Shown in pieces: positions 25,848-35,637 of a stretch of 64,000 bases of DNA. The DNA comes from Xenorhabdus cabanillasii (GTDB lineage: Bacteria; Pseudomonadota; Gammaproteobacteria; Enterobacterales; Enterobacteriaceae): NCBI RefSeq assembly GCF_003386665.1, contig NZ_QTUB01000001.1, positions 4,216,001-4,280,000 on the forward strand. Direction: 5' to 3'. Below the pieces are notes generated by a model, which saw only the letters and a list, made by a program, of their open reading frames with translations, made no database searches and was not told the origin of the DNA. The stretch's first letter is position 1. Each line of letters opens with the position of its first letter. Both the position numbers and the translations under genes were made by a program.

Positions 25848-27992
25848 ATGGCAGAGGCTTTTTCCTTTACAAATAATATTGATAAAAATAGTACCGATAC
25901 GGAAAACCACGTTAATAATCGTGCACTGGAATGTGTCGCTTATCTGGGAAAACAATTCCACAAAGTTGCTGATGCCAGACAATTGCACCATGCACTGGGT
26001 TTAGATTCCCTGCAACTGACAGACTGGCAACTGCGGGAAGCTGTTGATGCTATCGGGCTACACAGTAAATTTGATTTGCTGACATCAGAGACAGCTGCAA
26101 CTTTACCTCTGCCAGCACTGGTTGAACTGGAGCAATGCTGGTGGGTACTGTTGCATGCCAACGCTGGTCAATTTACAGTGTTCAATCCTATTACAGGAAA
26201 ACAAAAAATCCAGGATTTGCATGATCAATACAAGATCTTGCTTGTCGCTGAAAAAAATCTGACTAAAAAACAGGTCAAATTTGGTTTAAGCTGGTTTTAT
26301 CCATCCATTTTCAGACAGAAAAAACAGTTACAGGATATTTTTCTGCTGGCCATTGTGCTGCAACTTTTTGCATTGGCATCGCCTCTGTTGTTTGAAAACA
26401 TTATCGACAAGGTATTGGTGGGACGTAGTATTTCCAGTCTGCATGTTCTCGGTCTGGCAATGCTGGCACTCGCCATTGCAGAACCTTTGTACGGTTTTTT
26501 GCGCAATACTGTGTTTGGACATATGGCAAGCCAAATCAACGCTGAACTCTCCGGCAGACTTTACCGCCATCTGGTGGGGTTACCTCTGCCCTATTTCAAA
26601 CAACGTCAAACAGGGCAAATTATCGCCCGCGTCAGAGAAATGGCTCAAATTCGCCAGTTTCTGACGGGTTCTACTCTGATGTTATTGCTCGATCTGATCT
26701 TTATCATCCTGTTCCTTGGTGTCATGTTCCATTACTCCAGCCTGCTGTCATGGATAGTGATCGGCTCGCTGGTACTTTATTTCCTGCTCTGGATAACCGT
26801 CGGGCCAATTATCCGGCATAAAGTAGAAGCCGAGTATGAAGCTGATGCCAATGCTACCAGTTTCTTAACGGAAGCCGTGACGGGTATCGAAACGATCAAA
26901 ACCACAGCAACGGAAAAACGCTTTCTGCACCAGTGGCAAAAAGTGTTGAGCCGACAGTTAATCCAGCGTTTTGCGGCCCAGAAAAGCGGGCTTGCCGCAG
27001 GACAGGGGATCACTTTGATCCAAAAAATTGTCGCGGCGCTATTGCTATGGTGGGGAGTCAAAAGCGTACTTGCAGGAGAGTTATCTCCCGGAGAGCTGAT
27101 TGCTTTCAATATGCTGGCAGGGCATGTCACACAACCGATCCTGCGATTGGCACAAGTATGGCAGGATTTCCAGCATACTCTGATCGCGCTGAGACGTGTC
27201 GGTGATATTCTTGATGAACCCATGGAGAACAGTAAGCAAGGATTAGCGTCTTCTCCTGAGCTGGCCGGTCAGATTGAATTCAAAAATATCCGTTTCCGTT
27301 ATCATGAAGATACTCCCGAAGTATTGATAAATCTGTCATTATCGATCAAGGCGGGTGAATTTATCGGTATCACAGGGCCATCCGGCTCAGGCAAAAGCAC
27401 CCTGACCCGATTGCTGCAACGCCTGTATATACCGCAACATGGTCAGGTTTTGGTAGATGGCATGGATTTGGCAATTGCCGATCCGGTATCGCTGCGGCGT
27501 AATATGAGCGTGGTATTACAAGAAAGCATTCTGTTTTCTGGCAGCATTGCCGACAATATCCGTCTGTGTAAACCCAATGCCAGTGATGAAGAACTCTATC
27601 GGGCAGCAACTCTGGCTGGTGCTATTGATTTTATCAATCAGTTTCCCCATAAATTCGCCCATCCGGTCGGTGAAAAAGGCAGCAATTTGTCTGGAGGCCA
27701 ACGGCAGCGTATCGCTCTGGCAAGAGCATTACTGAATGAACCCAAGATCCTGATCCTGGATGAAGCAACTTCCGCACTGGATTATGAATCCGAAGCTGCC
27801 ATTATGAGCAATATGCATGAGATCCGCCGGGATCGGACAATTATCAGCATTGCTCACCGACTGAACACCATTCGCCATGCAGAAAAAATTTTCGTTTTAG
27901 ATCAAGGGAAAATAATCGAATCAGGCTCACATGATACTCTGCTACAACAAAATGGACTCTATGCACAACTTTGGTATCAGCAAACCAGCTGA
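25848..27992 (+). CDS. rtxE: Type I secretion ABC transporter, RtxE-like
   Basis: The second ABC exporter of the MARTX secretion system, 714 residues. It has a degenerate C39-like N-terminal domain (about 20-140), a membrane domain starting near residue 145 and an ATPase domain with Walker [10 protein letters not shown] (about 510), signature LSGGQRQRI and Walker B ILILDEATSALD, followed by the H-loop IISIAHRL. Both ATPases of this operon appear to retain the catalytic motifs by eye. It probably pairs with RtxB as a heteromer, as proposed for Vibrio. It ends the operon; the next gene starts 97 bp downstream. Confidence 0.93.
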   Translation: MAEAFSFTNNIDKNSTDTENHVNNRALECVAYLGKQFHKVADARQLHHALGLDSLQLTDWQLREAVDAIGLHSKFDLLTSETAATLPLPALVELEQCWWVLLHANAGQFTVFNPITGKQKIQDLHDQYKILLVAEKNLTKKQVKFGLSWFYPSIFRQKKQLQDIFLLAIVLQLFALASPLLFENIIDKVLVGRSISSLHVLGLAMLALAIAEPLYGFLRNTVFGHMASQINAELSGRLYRHLVGLPLPYFKQRQTGQIIARVREMAQIRQFLTGSTLMLLLDLIFIILFLGVMFHYSSLLSWIVIGSLVLYFLLWITVGPIIRHKVEAEYEADANATSFLTEAVTGIETIKTTATEKRFLHQWQKVLSRQLIQRFAAQKSGLAAGQGITLIQKIVAALLLWWGVKSVLAGELSPGELIAFNMLAGHVTQPILRLAQVWQDFQHTLIALRRVGDILDEPMENSKQGLASSPELAGQIEFKNIRFRYHEDTPEVLINLSLSIKAGEFIGITGPSGSGKSTLTRLLQRLYIPQHGQVLVDGMDLAIADPVSLRRNMSVVLQESILFSGSIADNIRLCKPNASDEELYRAATLAGAIDFINQFPHKFAHPVGEKGSNLSGGQRQRIALARALLNEPKILILDEATSALDYESEAAIMSNMHEIRRDRTIISIAHRLNTIRHAEKIFVLDQGKIIESGSHDTLLQQNGLYAQLWYQQTS

Positions 27993-28089
27993 CTATCACA
28001 TTCTGAAAAATTCATTGAAGACAGGAGGCTTGTTTCATCTTAATAACGAAATTAACACAACATCATAAAATGTTCTTAAGGAAGAGAAT

Positions 28090-29061
28090 ATGGCTATGAA
28101 ACAATTCTCTATCACAGCTCTGGTATTTTCACATACTTCAGTCACTTCGGTTGCTATGCCGATTGAAATACTGACTATTGCCGCTAATGCTATTGGCGGC
28201 CCTATTCCTGATGTTCGTATTGTTTATCCTACTCAGAAGGGAGTGGATAAACCCCATGATCTGTTGATTGGATCTGCATCAACTTTTCAGGGCAGTCTTT
28301 ATTATGGTACACAACCCGACCTTATTCTGATCGGCTCACTGGGTTTTCCTGAATGGCAACCACATCATTGCTCACAGGAAATAATCGACTGGCTGAAAGC
28401 GATGGATGAAAAACATATTCCTATTGTTTCTATATGTTCCGGCACTTTCATGTCGGCCAATGCAGGCTTACTGAAAACAAGTGCAACTATTCATCCTCAT
28501 TTCGCTGCTGAATTCAAAGAGCTATTTCCCCATATTCCTCTGTATACCGACAAAAAAATCACTTGCGACAATAATCGGTTCTGCATTTCCAGTGCTTATG
28601 AAGATGCCCGTTGCATGATGAATATTGTGGAGCTGATTTATGGACAATATGCCAGAGAACGTTGTACACATTTCCTGTTTGGAGAAAATGAGAACCAGGA
28701 TCCAATCAGTTTTGTCCCTTATCGTCAACATTCAGATCCACTCATTCACAAGCTGCAAGATTGGATGCATTCCTCCCCTTCTGAAATTTTATCGGTCGCT
28801 GATTTGGCAAATAAAATTCATCTTTGTGAACGGCAAATGAAACGCAGATTTAAAATTGCCACAGGGCAAACACCAATCCAGTATATCCAACAGATACGTC
28901 TGTCACAGGCCAAACTTTGGCTGGAAAAATCACAAAAAACTATTGAAGAAATCAGTCATGAAGTGGGTTATGAAGATACCCGCTATTTCAGAGAATTATT
29001 TAAACGCTGTAATGGCCTGACTCCAAAAGAGTATCGACAAAAGTATCACCATAATAGCTGA
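28090..29061 (+). CDS. GlxA-family AraC-type transcriptional regulator
   Basis: A 323-residue cytoplasmic DNA-binding protein. Residues about 8-175 form a DJ-1/PfpI-like (class I amidotransferase-like) domain with the elbow IVSICSGTFMSANAG. Residues about 215-318 form an AraC double helix-turn-helix (LSVADLANKIHLCERQMKRRF and ISHEVGYEDTRYFRELFKR). This is the GlxA architecture, whose members sense small metabolites; the ligand is unknown here. A clear ribosome binding site (AGGAAGAG) precedes ATG 28090. It follows rtxE on the same strand and precedes the RND operon, so it could control either, neither, or itself. Confidence 0.9.
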   Translation: MAMKQFSITALVFSHTSVTSVAMPIEILTIAANAIGGPIPDVRIVYPTQKGVDKPHDLLIGSASTFQGSLYYGTQPDLILIGSLGFPEWQPHHCSQEIIDWLKAMDEKHIPIVSICSGTFMSANAGLLKTSATIHPHFAAEFKELFPHIPLYTDKKITCDNNRFCISSAYEDARCMMNIVELIYGQYARERCTHFLFGENENQDPISFVPYRQHSDPLIHKLQDWMHSSPSEILSVADLANKIHLCERQMKRRFKIATGQTPIQYIQQIRLSQAKLWLEKSQKTIEEISHEVGYEDTRYFRELFKRCNGLTPKEYRQKYHHNS

Positions 29062-29218
29062 TTTCCTGTTGAATGATATCTTTGTTACTAAACAATTTTA
29101 GTGCATTGTAATTAATCAACATACTGTATAAGCTCCCCCCTTTGCGTGAGCCATATGAATCATCTGAGGATAGATACTCGGTAAAATATAGTTGACGCAA
29201 AGCATGATTAAAACTGTT

Positions 29219-29262
29219 GCACCCATATTTTAGATAGACTACTCTATCTAAAATATGGGTGC
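29219..29262. promoter_or_regulatory. 19-bp-arm inverted repeat before the RND operon
   Basis: Arms 29219-29237 and 29244-29262 are perfectly complementary around a 6-nt centre ACTACT; the inner part reads TAGATAG-ACTACT-CTATCTA. It ends 41 bp before the adaptor start codon. Dyads with TAGA/TCTA cores are frequent TetR-family operators, and a TetR-type gene closes this operon, so an operator is the best guess. No T-run follows it, so a terminator is less likely. Confidence 0.65.
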
Positions 29263-29303
29263 TATTTTAAGCGATCATCATCAGTCATTAGTAAGGACGA
29301 TAA

Positions 29304-30410
29304 ATGGCAAGAAATTTGTTATCTCTTCTTGGCTTTTGTTTTTCTGTGCTCGTTTTCACTACAAATGTCCAGGCCTCCCAGGAACAGATGCGTGTCTCAG
29401 CAACAACAATGCAGGCAGTTCCCTTTGCTCCTTCAATTAATATATTAGGCTCTGTTGTAGCAAGGAATGAAATTGTAATAAGCCCGTCACTGACTCAGCA
29501 TATCATTACTGATGTCCTGGTTGAAGAAGGCGATCACGTCAAACAAGGTGATGTTCTGGCTACGCTGGAAACGCCTATTCAGGATGAGAAAGTCAAGCAG
29601 GCCAGAGCGAATCTGGAACAAGCTTTGGCTCTGATCAAACAAAATGAGGCCATGAACGATCGGGCACAATCCGATCTGAAACGGGTAAAACCACTGATCA
29701 AAACCGGCGTAATTGCTGCCAGTGAATTTGAAAAATATAAAATGGAGGCAAATTCCGCATTAGCAGCCTTAAATGCGGCAAAAGCCGAATACCGGCAATT
29801 ACAGGCACAATTACAAGAAGAAAAAAGCCAGCGTGCCAAAACAACGATTCTGGCCCCCAAAGCAGGAATTATCAGTGAGCGTGCTGCCACAGTTGGTATG
29901 ACCACGGATGGTAATTACCTGTTTAAGCTTATCGACAATAATCAATACGAATTTTCGGCTGAAGCCTATATTTCTGACCTAAAACAGATCCAGGTGGGTT
30001 CATCTGCAACCATTTCTCTTACTGAAGGGGATAAAATAACGGGTAAGGTGAGATATGTATCACCAAAGATTAATCCTATTACCCAAATAGGACTCATCAG
30101 GATCACGCTTGATAACGCTCCCGCAAATATCAAACTAGGAGATTTTGGTTATGCTCTCTTTCAGCTTAAGCCAGAAAATATTAATGCCATTCCTTATAGT
30201 GCAGTGAGTATCACTGATGGAAACAAAGCAGATGTCTATATTGTTGGTAAAAACAATGCGGTGGAGAAAAAACAAGTCAATATAGGACGTATTTTTGATA
30301 AATGGGTTGAAATAAAGTCTGGATTATCAGCAAACGATAAAGTTGTCGTCTCTGCATCTCCATTCCTACAAGAGATGGATACTGTTTCCATTAAATCACA
30401 GGGAAAATAA
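29304..30410 (+). CDS. RND efflux periplasmic adaptor subunit
   Basis: A 368-residue membrane fusion protein of the HlyD/AcrA class. It has an N-terminal signal peptide (MARNLLSLLG...NVQA, cleavage about residue 24) without a lipobox, then a barrel-sandwich domain split by a coiled-coil hairpin (about 90-175) and a beta-barrel. It should bridge the inner-membrane pump encoded next to an outer-membrane TolC-type channel. AAGGA precedes ATG 29304. It is followed by the pump gene one base after its stop. The substrate cannot be told from sequence. Confidence 0.92.
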   Translation: MARNLLSLLGFCFSVLVFTTNVQASQEQMRVSATTMQAVPFAPSINILGSVVARNEIVISPSLTQHIITDVLVEEGDHVKQGDVLATLETPIQDEKVKQARANLEQALALIKQNEAMNDRAQSDLKRVKPLIKTGVIAASEFEKYKMEANSALAALNAAKAEYRQLQAQLQEEKSQRAKTTILAPKAGIISERAATVGMTTDGNYLFKLIDNNQYEFSAEAYISDLKQIQVGSSATISLTEGDKITGKVRYVSPKINPITQIGLIRITLDNAPANIKLGDFGYALFQLKPENINAIPYSAVSITDGNKADVYIVGKNNAVEKKQVNIGRIFDKWVEIKSGLSANDKVVVSASPFLQEMDTVSIKSQGK

Positions 30411-30411
30411 G

Positions 30412-33400
30412 ATGAAGTTTCAATTATCAGAATGGGCTATCAGAAAGCCAATTCCCACTATTGTTATTTTCTTGGCTCTCACTATCGCCGGGTTATTTTC
30501 CTTTTCTGAGTTACCCATTAATGCCAACCCTGTGATTAATTTTCCGGTTGTGACGGTAACTGCTTCACAAAGTGGTGCTTCACCTTCTGAATTAGAAAAT
30601 GCAGTGACTCAACCTATCGAACGGGCAGTTTCTGGCTTACCGGGAATTCGGCATATTAACTCAACCATTACTGATGGTGTCTCTATTACGGTTATTGAAT
30701 TTAATTTGACGGTTGATCCTAATGTCGCCGTTAATGATATTCGTGAGCAAATTACCCAAATTCGGGCAGAATTACCTCAAAATATAGATGAGCCTTTAAT
30801 AAACCGTATTGATGTAGAAGGCGGGGCTATTCTGAATTATGCTGTTCAGGCAAAGAATAAAAATTTAACCGAATTATCCTGGTTTGTTGATGACAAATTA
30901 AGTAAGCATCTATTAACTGTACCAGGGGTACAAAAAATAAGCCGTTCGGGGGGGACAAACAGAGAAATACTGGTTGAACCCGATCCGGTAAAACTGGCTG
31001 CGTTAAAGATCAGTGTTACAGATATTAACCGGTTATTGCTCCAGAGTAATGTCAATATTCCTGGCGGAAGAATGGTTATAGCGGAGCAAGGTCATTCTAT
31101 CCGTATCTTAGGGGCCAAAAATCAATTAGATTATCTGCGTAAATTAAAGTTTCCTTTAGAGAATAATAACTGGGTCACTTTGGGCGATATTGCCACGATT
31201 AAAGACTCCCATTCAGAAACAAATTCTATTTCCCGTCTGAATGGTAAACCTGTTATTGGTTTTGCCGTGTTCCGCACTAAAGGTTCAAGTGATACCGTGG
31301 TAGAAAAAGGCGTCACAAAAGCATTAGAGCGAATTAAAAACGAGAACCCTGATATTGATATTAAACTTGTTTCATCAAATGTGAAATACACAGTAGCCAG
31401 TTATAACGCCACCATGCAGACATTAATCGAAGGCGCAATATTAACAGTCATTGTGGTATTTTTCTTCCTGAAAAGCTGGCGTGCTACTTTAATTGCAGCA
31501 ATTGCGCTGCCATTATCTATTTTACCCACATTTGTTATTCTGCATTTATTTGGCTACACATTAAATAGCATCACACTATTAGCATTAACGCTGGTGATTG
31601 GTATTTTAGTTGATGACGCGATAGTCGAAATAGAGAACATAGAAAAATATATTGAAAGAGGAGAAAGACCTTATATTGCAGCGATCAAGGCATCCAATGC
31701 CATTGGGTTCGCAATCATCGCGATTACTATTACGATTGTCGCTGTTTTCCTGCCGGTCAGCTTTGTTGGCGGTTTCGTGGGTAAATATTTTGTCCCCTTC
31801 GGCATTACCGTATCCGCGGCGGTTTTATCATCCTTACTGGTTGCCAGAATGGTGACTCCTCTGATGTCCGCTTATCTGTTATTACCGAAAAAGGCATCAA
31901 AGAAAAAAGTATTGTCTGAACAAAACAGTGAAACAGGTAAAACCGAGACTCCGACATGGATTAAGAAATATGTTGCCATTCTGGATAAGACATTAAAATT
32001 TCGTAAAACAGCCTTAGCATTAGCTGTCGTTTTTTTGTTTGGTTCACTAAGTCTGCTTGAGCTATTACCATCTGGCTTTTTACCTAAATCCGATATCAGT
32101 ATCGCTAGAATAGATATTGAAGCTCCACCGGGAACACAGGTAGCGCAAAGCGATAAACTTTTGCAGCAGATTATTAAACAGTTTGAAGACCGCCCAGAAA
32201 TTGTAGATATTTTCTCTATTGCAGGTGTTGAAGGAACAGCCGGCGATATTAGCCAAAGTAAAAGCACTATTATCGTCAATTTAGTGCCCATCAATGATCG
32301 CAAATTGTCACAAAAAGAGTTTGAACAGTCACTGACGCCTATCTTAGATGCAACACCGGATATTCGCTATATCTTTGGCAGCAGTGATGGCAACCGGGAT
32401 GTTTCGATTGTTTTAGCCAGTGATTATCCAGAAATTCTGGCTCAGACAACCAGGCAGTTGCGTCAGGAAATGATGCAGTTGAATGGATTAAAGAATATTC
32501 AAATTTTGCAACCATTACCCAAACGGGAAATTATTATCACTCCGAATATTGCTGAGGCTGCCAGAGCGGGGGTAACAACAGATGCTATTGGTTCAGTAAT
32601 CAAAACCGCAACCATCGGTGAAATCAACGCCAATGTCTCTAAATTTAATTTACCGGACAGGCAGGTTCCGATCCGTGTTTTATTATCCAAAGAGGACAGA
32701 GATAATCTGAACGTGCTGAGTAATATGTACGTTAACAGCACATCCGGGGTTAATGTCCCTATAAAATCGGTCGCTGAGATCTCTTTTGGTTCAGGGCCTG
32801 ACACCATAGAACGCATTGCCAGACAACGTAAAGCTGTGATTGAGGCTGATCTTAATGGTATCGCAATTGGCACCGCTCTGGAGCAGATCAATCAATTACC
32901 AACATTGAAAAAATTGCCACCTGAAGTTAAAAGAATTCAATATGGTGATATTGAATACATGAATGAGATGTTTGAACGCTTCTCTACCACTATGATGCTC
33001 AGTATCCTGATGGTATTGGCTATTCTGATTATTCTGTTCAAAGATTTCTTACAACCAATGACGATTCTGATTGCCCTGCCATTTGCTATCGGCGGTGCCA
33101 TTATCGCTTTACTTATCTATAATGCCACAATTGATATGCCGGTTATTATCGGCATATTAATGCTGATGGGAATTGTCACCAAAAACTCAATCTTGCTGGT
33201 TGAGTTTATTCTCGAAAAATCCCGCTCTGGTATGTCACGAACTGACGCTATTATTCAGGCAGGAAGAGAGCGTGTCAGGCCAATTATCATGACAACAATT
33301 GCCATGATTGCCGGGATGATCCCTCTGGTGATCACCAGCGGCGCGGATACCAGTTTCCGTGCGCCGATGGCGATTGCCGTCATTGGTGGGTTACTCAGTT

Positions 33401-33525
33401 CAACACTGCTAAGTTTGCTGTTTGTGCCCGTTATTTACAGTTATGTGGATGATTTTAAAAACTATATCACTCCATATCTTAGAAAATTGTCATCGGTAAC
33501 AAAAGACGATCTCAATTATCATTGA
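30412..33525 (+). CDS. RND efflux pump, inner-membrane permease
   Basis: A 1037-residue proton-driven resistance-nodulation-division transporter of the AcrB/HAE-1 class. The start chosen is ATG 30412 (MKFQLSEWAIRKP), just after the adaptor stop; an upstream in-frame ATG at 30343 lies inside the adaptor gene. Typical features are the first helix (PTIVIFLALTIAGLFSF), large periplasmic loops, the helix-4 proton relay acidic pair ILVDDAIVEIENI, and the duplicated second half with GIVTKNSILLVEFI. The operon encodes no outer-membrane channel, so it probably uses a shared TolC. Confidence 0.93.
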   Translation: MKFQLSEWAIRKPIPTIVIFLALTIAGLFSFSELPINANPVINFPVVTVTASQSGASPSELENAVTQPIERAVSGLPGIRHINSTITDGVSITVIEFNLTVDPNVAVNDIREQITQIRAELPQNIDEPLINRIDVEGGAILNYAVQAKNKNLTELSWFVDDKLSKHLLTVPGVQKISRSGGTNREILVEPDPVKLAALKISVTDINRLLLQSNVNIPGGRMVIAEQGHSIRILGAKNQLDYLRKLKFPLENNNWVTLGDIATIKDSHSETNSISRLNGKPVIGFAVFRTKGSSDTVVEKGVTKALERIKNENPDIDIKLVSSNVKYTVASYNATMQTLIEGAILTVIVVFFFLKSWRATLIAAIALPLSILPTFVILHLFGYTLNSITLLALTLVIGILVDDAIVEIENIEKYIERGERPYIAAIKASNAIGFAIIAITITIVAVFLPVSFVGGFVGKYFVPFGITVSAAVLSSLLVARMVTPLMSAYLLLPKKASKKKVLSEQNSETGKTETPTWIKKYVAILDKTLKFRKTALALAVVFLFGSLSLLELLPSGFLPKSDISIARIDIEAPPGTQVAQSDKLLQQIIKQFEDRPEIVDIFSIAGVEGTAGDISQSKSTIIVNLVPINDRKLSQKEFEQSLTPILDATPDIRYIFGSSDGNRDVSIVLASDYPEILAQTTRQLRQEMMQLNGLKNIQILQPLPKREIIITPNIAEAARAGVTTDAIGSVIKTATIGEINANVSKFNLPDRQVPIRVLLSKEDRDNLNVLSNMYVNSTSGVNVPIKSVAEISFGSGPDTIERIARQRKAVIEADLNGIAIGTALEQINQLPTLKKLPPEVKRIQYGDIEYMNEMFERFSTTMMLSILMVLAILIILFKDFLQPMTILIALPFAIGGAIIALLIYNATIDMPVIIGILMLMGIVTKNSILLVEFILEKSRSGMSRTDAIIQAGRERVRPIIMTTIAMIAGMIPLVITSGADTSFRAPMAIAVIGGLLSSTLLSLLFVPVIYSYVDDFKNYITPYLRKLSSVTKDDLNYH

Positions 33526-33572
33526 CAGATGAATCAATTTGATTCTGTATCTAGCCTTTGGAGGAATATAAG

Positions 33573-34163
33573 GTGAAAAAACAGACCGAAAAACAGCGGG
33601 CTAAACGTAAACATATTATTGCTGCGGCTATCTCCTGTTTTATCGAGAAGGGATTTCATGCAACATCAACAGCAGAAATCTGCAAAGCAGCAGGTATGAG
33701 TCCCGGAAACCTGTTTCATTATTATCCAACCAAGAGTGCCATTATTGAAGCGATTGCAGAAGAAGACAGCCACGACTATGACGAAATTTTGGCTGCCTGT
33801 CATGATGAAAATTCAGTGGTTGCCACAATAGAAAAATTGTTGGCAAAGCTGATACAGCTCTATAACGAACCCGGCTATGCACGCCTCAGTATTGAGATTA
33901 TCGCTGAGGCCAGCCGGAATCCTGCTATTAATAAGATATTTATCGAGAATGAGAAAAAAGTCCGGGAGCGTTTAACGTTATTACTCAATAAAGGCATTGC
34001 GAACGGGGAAATTGATAAAAAACTTAATGCTGAACAGACTGCTTCCTGGTTGATGATCGCCGTTGACGGCGCTATCGGCAAGCAAGTCATGGGATCTGAT
34101 TTTGAGTGGCGTGAGAGCCTTGAAGCTTTTACTTATATGATACGAAAAGCCTTTACTCCATAA
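33573..34163 (+). CDS. TetR/AcrR-family transcriptional regulator
   Basis: A 196-residue repressor-type protein. The start is GTG 33573 because GGAGG lies 9 nt before it; the frame extends to a TTG at 33558 that would overlap that site. The N-terminal helix-turn-helix (about 15-50) includes GFHATSTAEICKAAGMSPGNLFHYYPTKSAI, a textbook TetR recognition region; the C-terminal helices form the ligand-binding and dimer part. It follows the pump by 47 bp on the same strand, so it is likely a local repressor of the efflux operon, acting perhaps at the inverted repeat at 29219-29262. Confidence 0.91.
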   Translation: MKKQTEKQRAKRKHIIAAAISCFIEKGFHATSTAEICKAAGMSPGNLFHYYPTKSAIIEAIAEEDSHDYDEILAACHDENSVVATIEKLLAKLIQLYNEPGYARLSIEIIAEASRNPAINKIFIENEKKVRERLTLLLNKGIANGEIDKKLNAEQTASWLMIAVDGAIGKQVMGSDFEWRESLEAFTYMIRKAFTP

Positions 34164-34179
34164 CCCTTACAACCGCTTT

Positions 34180-34205
34180 CTGATTAAGGCATTTGCCTTA
34201 ATCAG
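34180..34205 (+). terminator. Hairpin after the TetR-type gene
   Basis: Perfect arms CTGATTAAGGCA / TGCCTTAATCAG begin 17 bp after the stop codon. The following sequence is pyrimidine-rich but has no immediate T-run, so termination is probable rather than certain. Confidence 0.55.
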
Positions 34206-34431
34206 ACCAGCGCTATTCCCTTTTCTCCGTTTTATTTCTCTTTCATACCGTACTTGTTATACATCACCCTATACACCACTTTCCCTACATTATTATGTCT
34301 GAATTATGACTGAACCCGACAATCCCTCTTATCAACCAACAATCTCTCCCATCAACCAGTAGCGACACGCGTCCAGCTAAGGTATCATTGCCCGCTATAT
34401 TATTGGTACACGCCCTTTATCAATCGAATTT

Positions 34432-34722
34432 ATGGCAAAAGAACAAACTGATCGCACCACACTGGATTTGTTCGCAGATGAACGCAGGCCAGGGCGACCT
34501 AAAACAAATCCGTTGTCCAGAGATGAACAGCTTAGGATCAACAAACGCAACCAGTTGCGCCGGGATAAAGTCAAAGGACTACGTCGGGTGGAACTAAAAC
34601 TCAATGAAGATGCTGTTGGTGCTCTCAACCATCTGGCAAAACAGCGCAATATCAGCCGCAGTGAATTGATTGAACAAATGTTGCTGGCCCAACTGGCAAC
34701 AGAGGATCACCTTGCCAATTAA
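34432..34722 (+). CDS. ybfE: YbfE-type (LexA-regulated) small protein
   Basis: A 96-residue basic protein matching E. coli YbfE in sequence character (TTLDLFADERRPGRPKTNPLSRDEQLR...) and in position directly before fldA-fur. The C-terminal part (about 55-90) looks like a ribbon-helix-helix DNA-binding fold (NEDAVGALNHLAKQRNISRSELIEQML). The E. coli gene is in the LexA regulon. I did not find a convincing CTG-N10-CAG LexA site in the preceding 150 bp. No good ribosome binding site precedes ATG 34432. Confidence 0.88.
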   Translation: MAKEQTDRTTLDLFADERRPGRPKTNPLSRDEQLRINKRNQLRRDKVKGLRRVELKLNEDAVGALNHLAKQRNISRSELIEQMLLAQLATEDHLAN

Positions 34723-34896
34723 CGGCTTTAATTCAACAGAGTGAAGCCGCGTCACCACACAAATCTGACAGATTTGTCACTGATGTTTGGTCAAAATAAC
34801 GTTTTTCATTTTAATAAAACTGCTATTTTTCCTGCTGATTTCAGCGTGACGTGTATGGATTTAATACACTAATAGAACAAGAGGTTAATCTACTTT

Positions 34897-35430
34897 ATGG
34901 CAATAATAGGTATATTCTTCGGCAGCGACACTGGCAACACAGAGAACATTGCCAAAATGATCCAAGAAAAACTGGGCGGTGCTGATGTTGCGGAAGTTCA
35001 CGATATTGCCAAAAGCAGCAAGGAAGATCTTGAAGCCTTCGATATCCTGCTGCTAGGCATTCCAACCTGGTACTACGGTGAAGCTCAATGTGACTGGGAT
35101 GATTTCTTCCCGACTCTGGAAGAGATCAATTTTGAAGGGAAGTTAATTGCCCTGTTTGGTTGTGGTGATCAGGAAGATTATGCAGAATATTTCTGTGATG
35201 CTATGGGCACCATCCGCGATATTATCGAACCTCGTGGTGCAATTATTGTTGGTCACTGGCCAACTGAAGGGTATCACTTTGAAGTATCCAAAGGTATGGC
35301 TGATGATAATCACTTCATTGGTCTTGCTATTGATGAAGATCGCCAACCAGAATTGACCGAAGAGCGTGTTGATGCTTGGGTACAGCAGATTAAGGCTGAA
35401 ATGAGCCTGTCAGAAATCCTCGGCGCATAA
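34897..35430 (+). CDS. fldA: Flavodoxin 1
   Basis: A 177-residue FMN-binding electron carrier, one residue longer than E. coli FldA. The phosphate-binding loop FGSDTGNTENIA is at residues 8-19, with the FMN-stacking segments PTWYYGE (about 56-62) and GCGDQEDYAEYF (about 88-99). In enterobacteria it donates electrons to enzymes such as MetH, BioB and IspG/H. It lies 174 bp after ybfE and 207 bp before fur, the conserved enterobacterial arrangement. Confidence 0.97.
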   Translation: MAIIGIFFGSDTGNTENIAKMIQEKLGGADVAEVHDIAKSSKEDLEAFDILLLGIPTWYYGEAQCDWDDFFPTLEEINFEGKLIALFGCGDQEDYAEYFCDAMGTIRDIIEPRGAIIVGHWPTEGYHFEVSKGMADDNHFIGLAIDEDRQPELTEERVDAWVQQIKAEMSLSEILGA

Positions 35431-35637
35431 TAAAAGATGCCCTCGTGTGTGTATAAGGAAACAATTACCTTTTGCGCGGGATAATTCTTGAATTATGTGT
35501 CATGATAGCGAAGCGGGCATGGTTTTCATTTTCAATATCCGTGCCTATAATCTACAGCATGAAACTAAATCATGATTCTCTCACGATACCCCAAGTATCA
35601 CAAGTTCACTAAACTCAAGTTACAGGACTAAATCCGC

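Noticed and set aside
29000..29200. 66-codon minus-strand frame after the GlxA-type regulator
   Set aside because: Overlaps the regulator's 3' end, no ribosome binding site or recognisable domain.
34282..34431. Search for a LexA box upstream of ybfE
   Set aside because: No CTG-N10-CAG arrangement with reasonable flanks was found, so no site is called despite the E. coli precedent.
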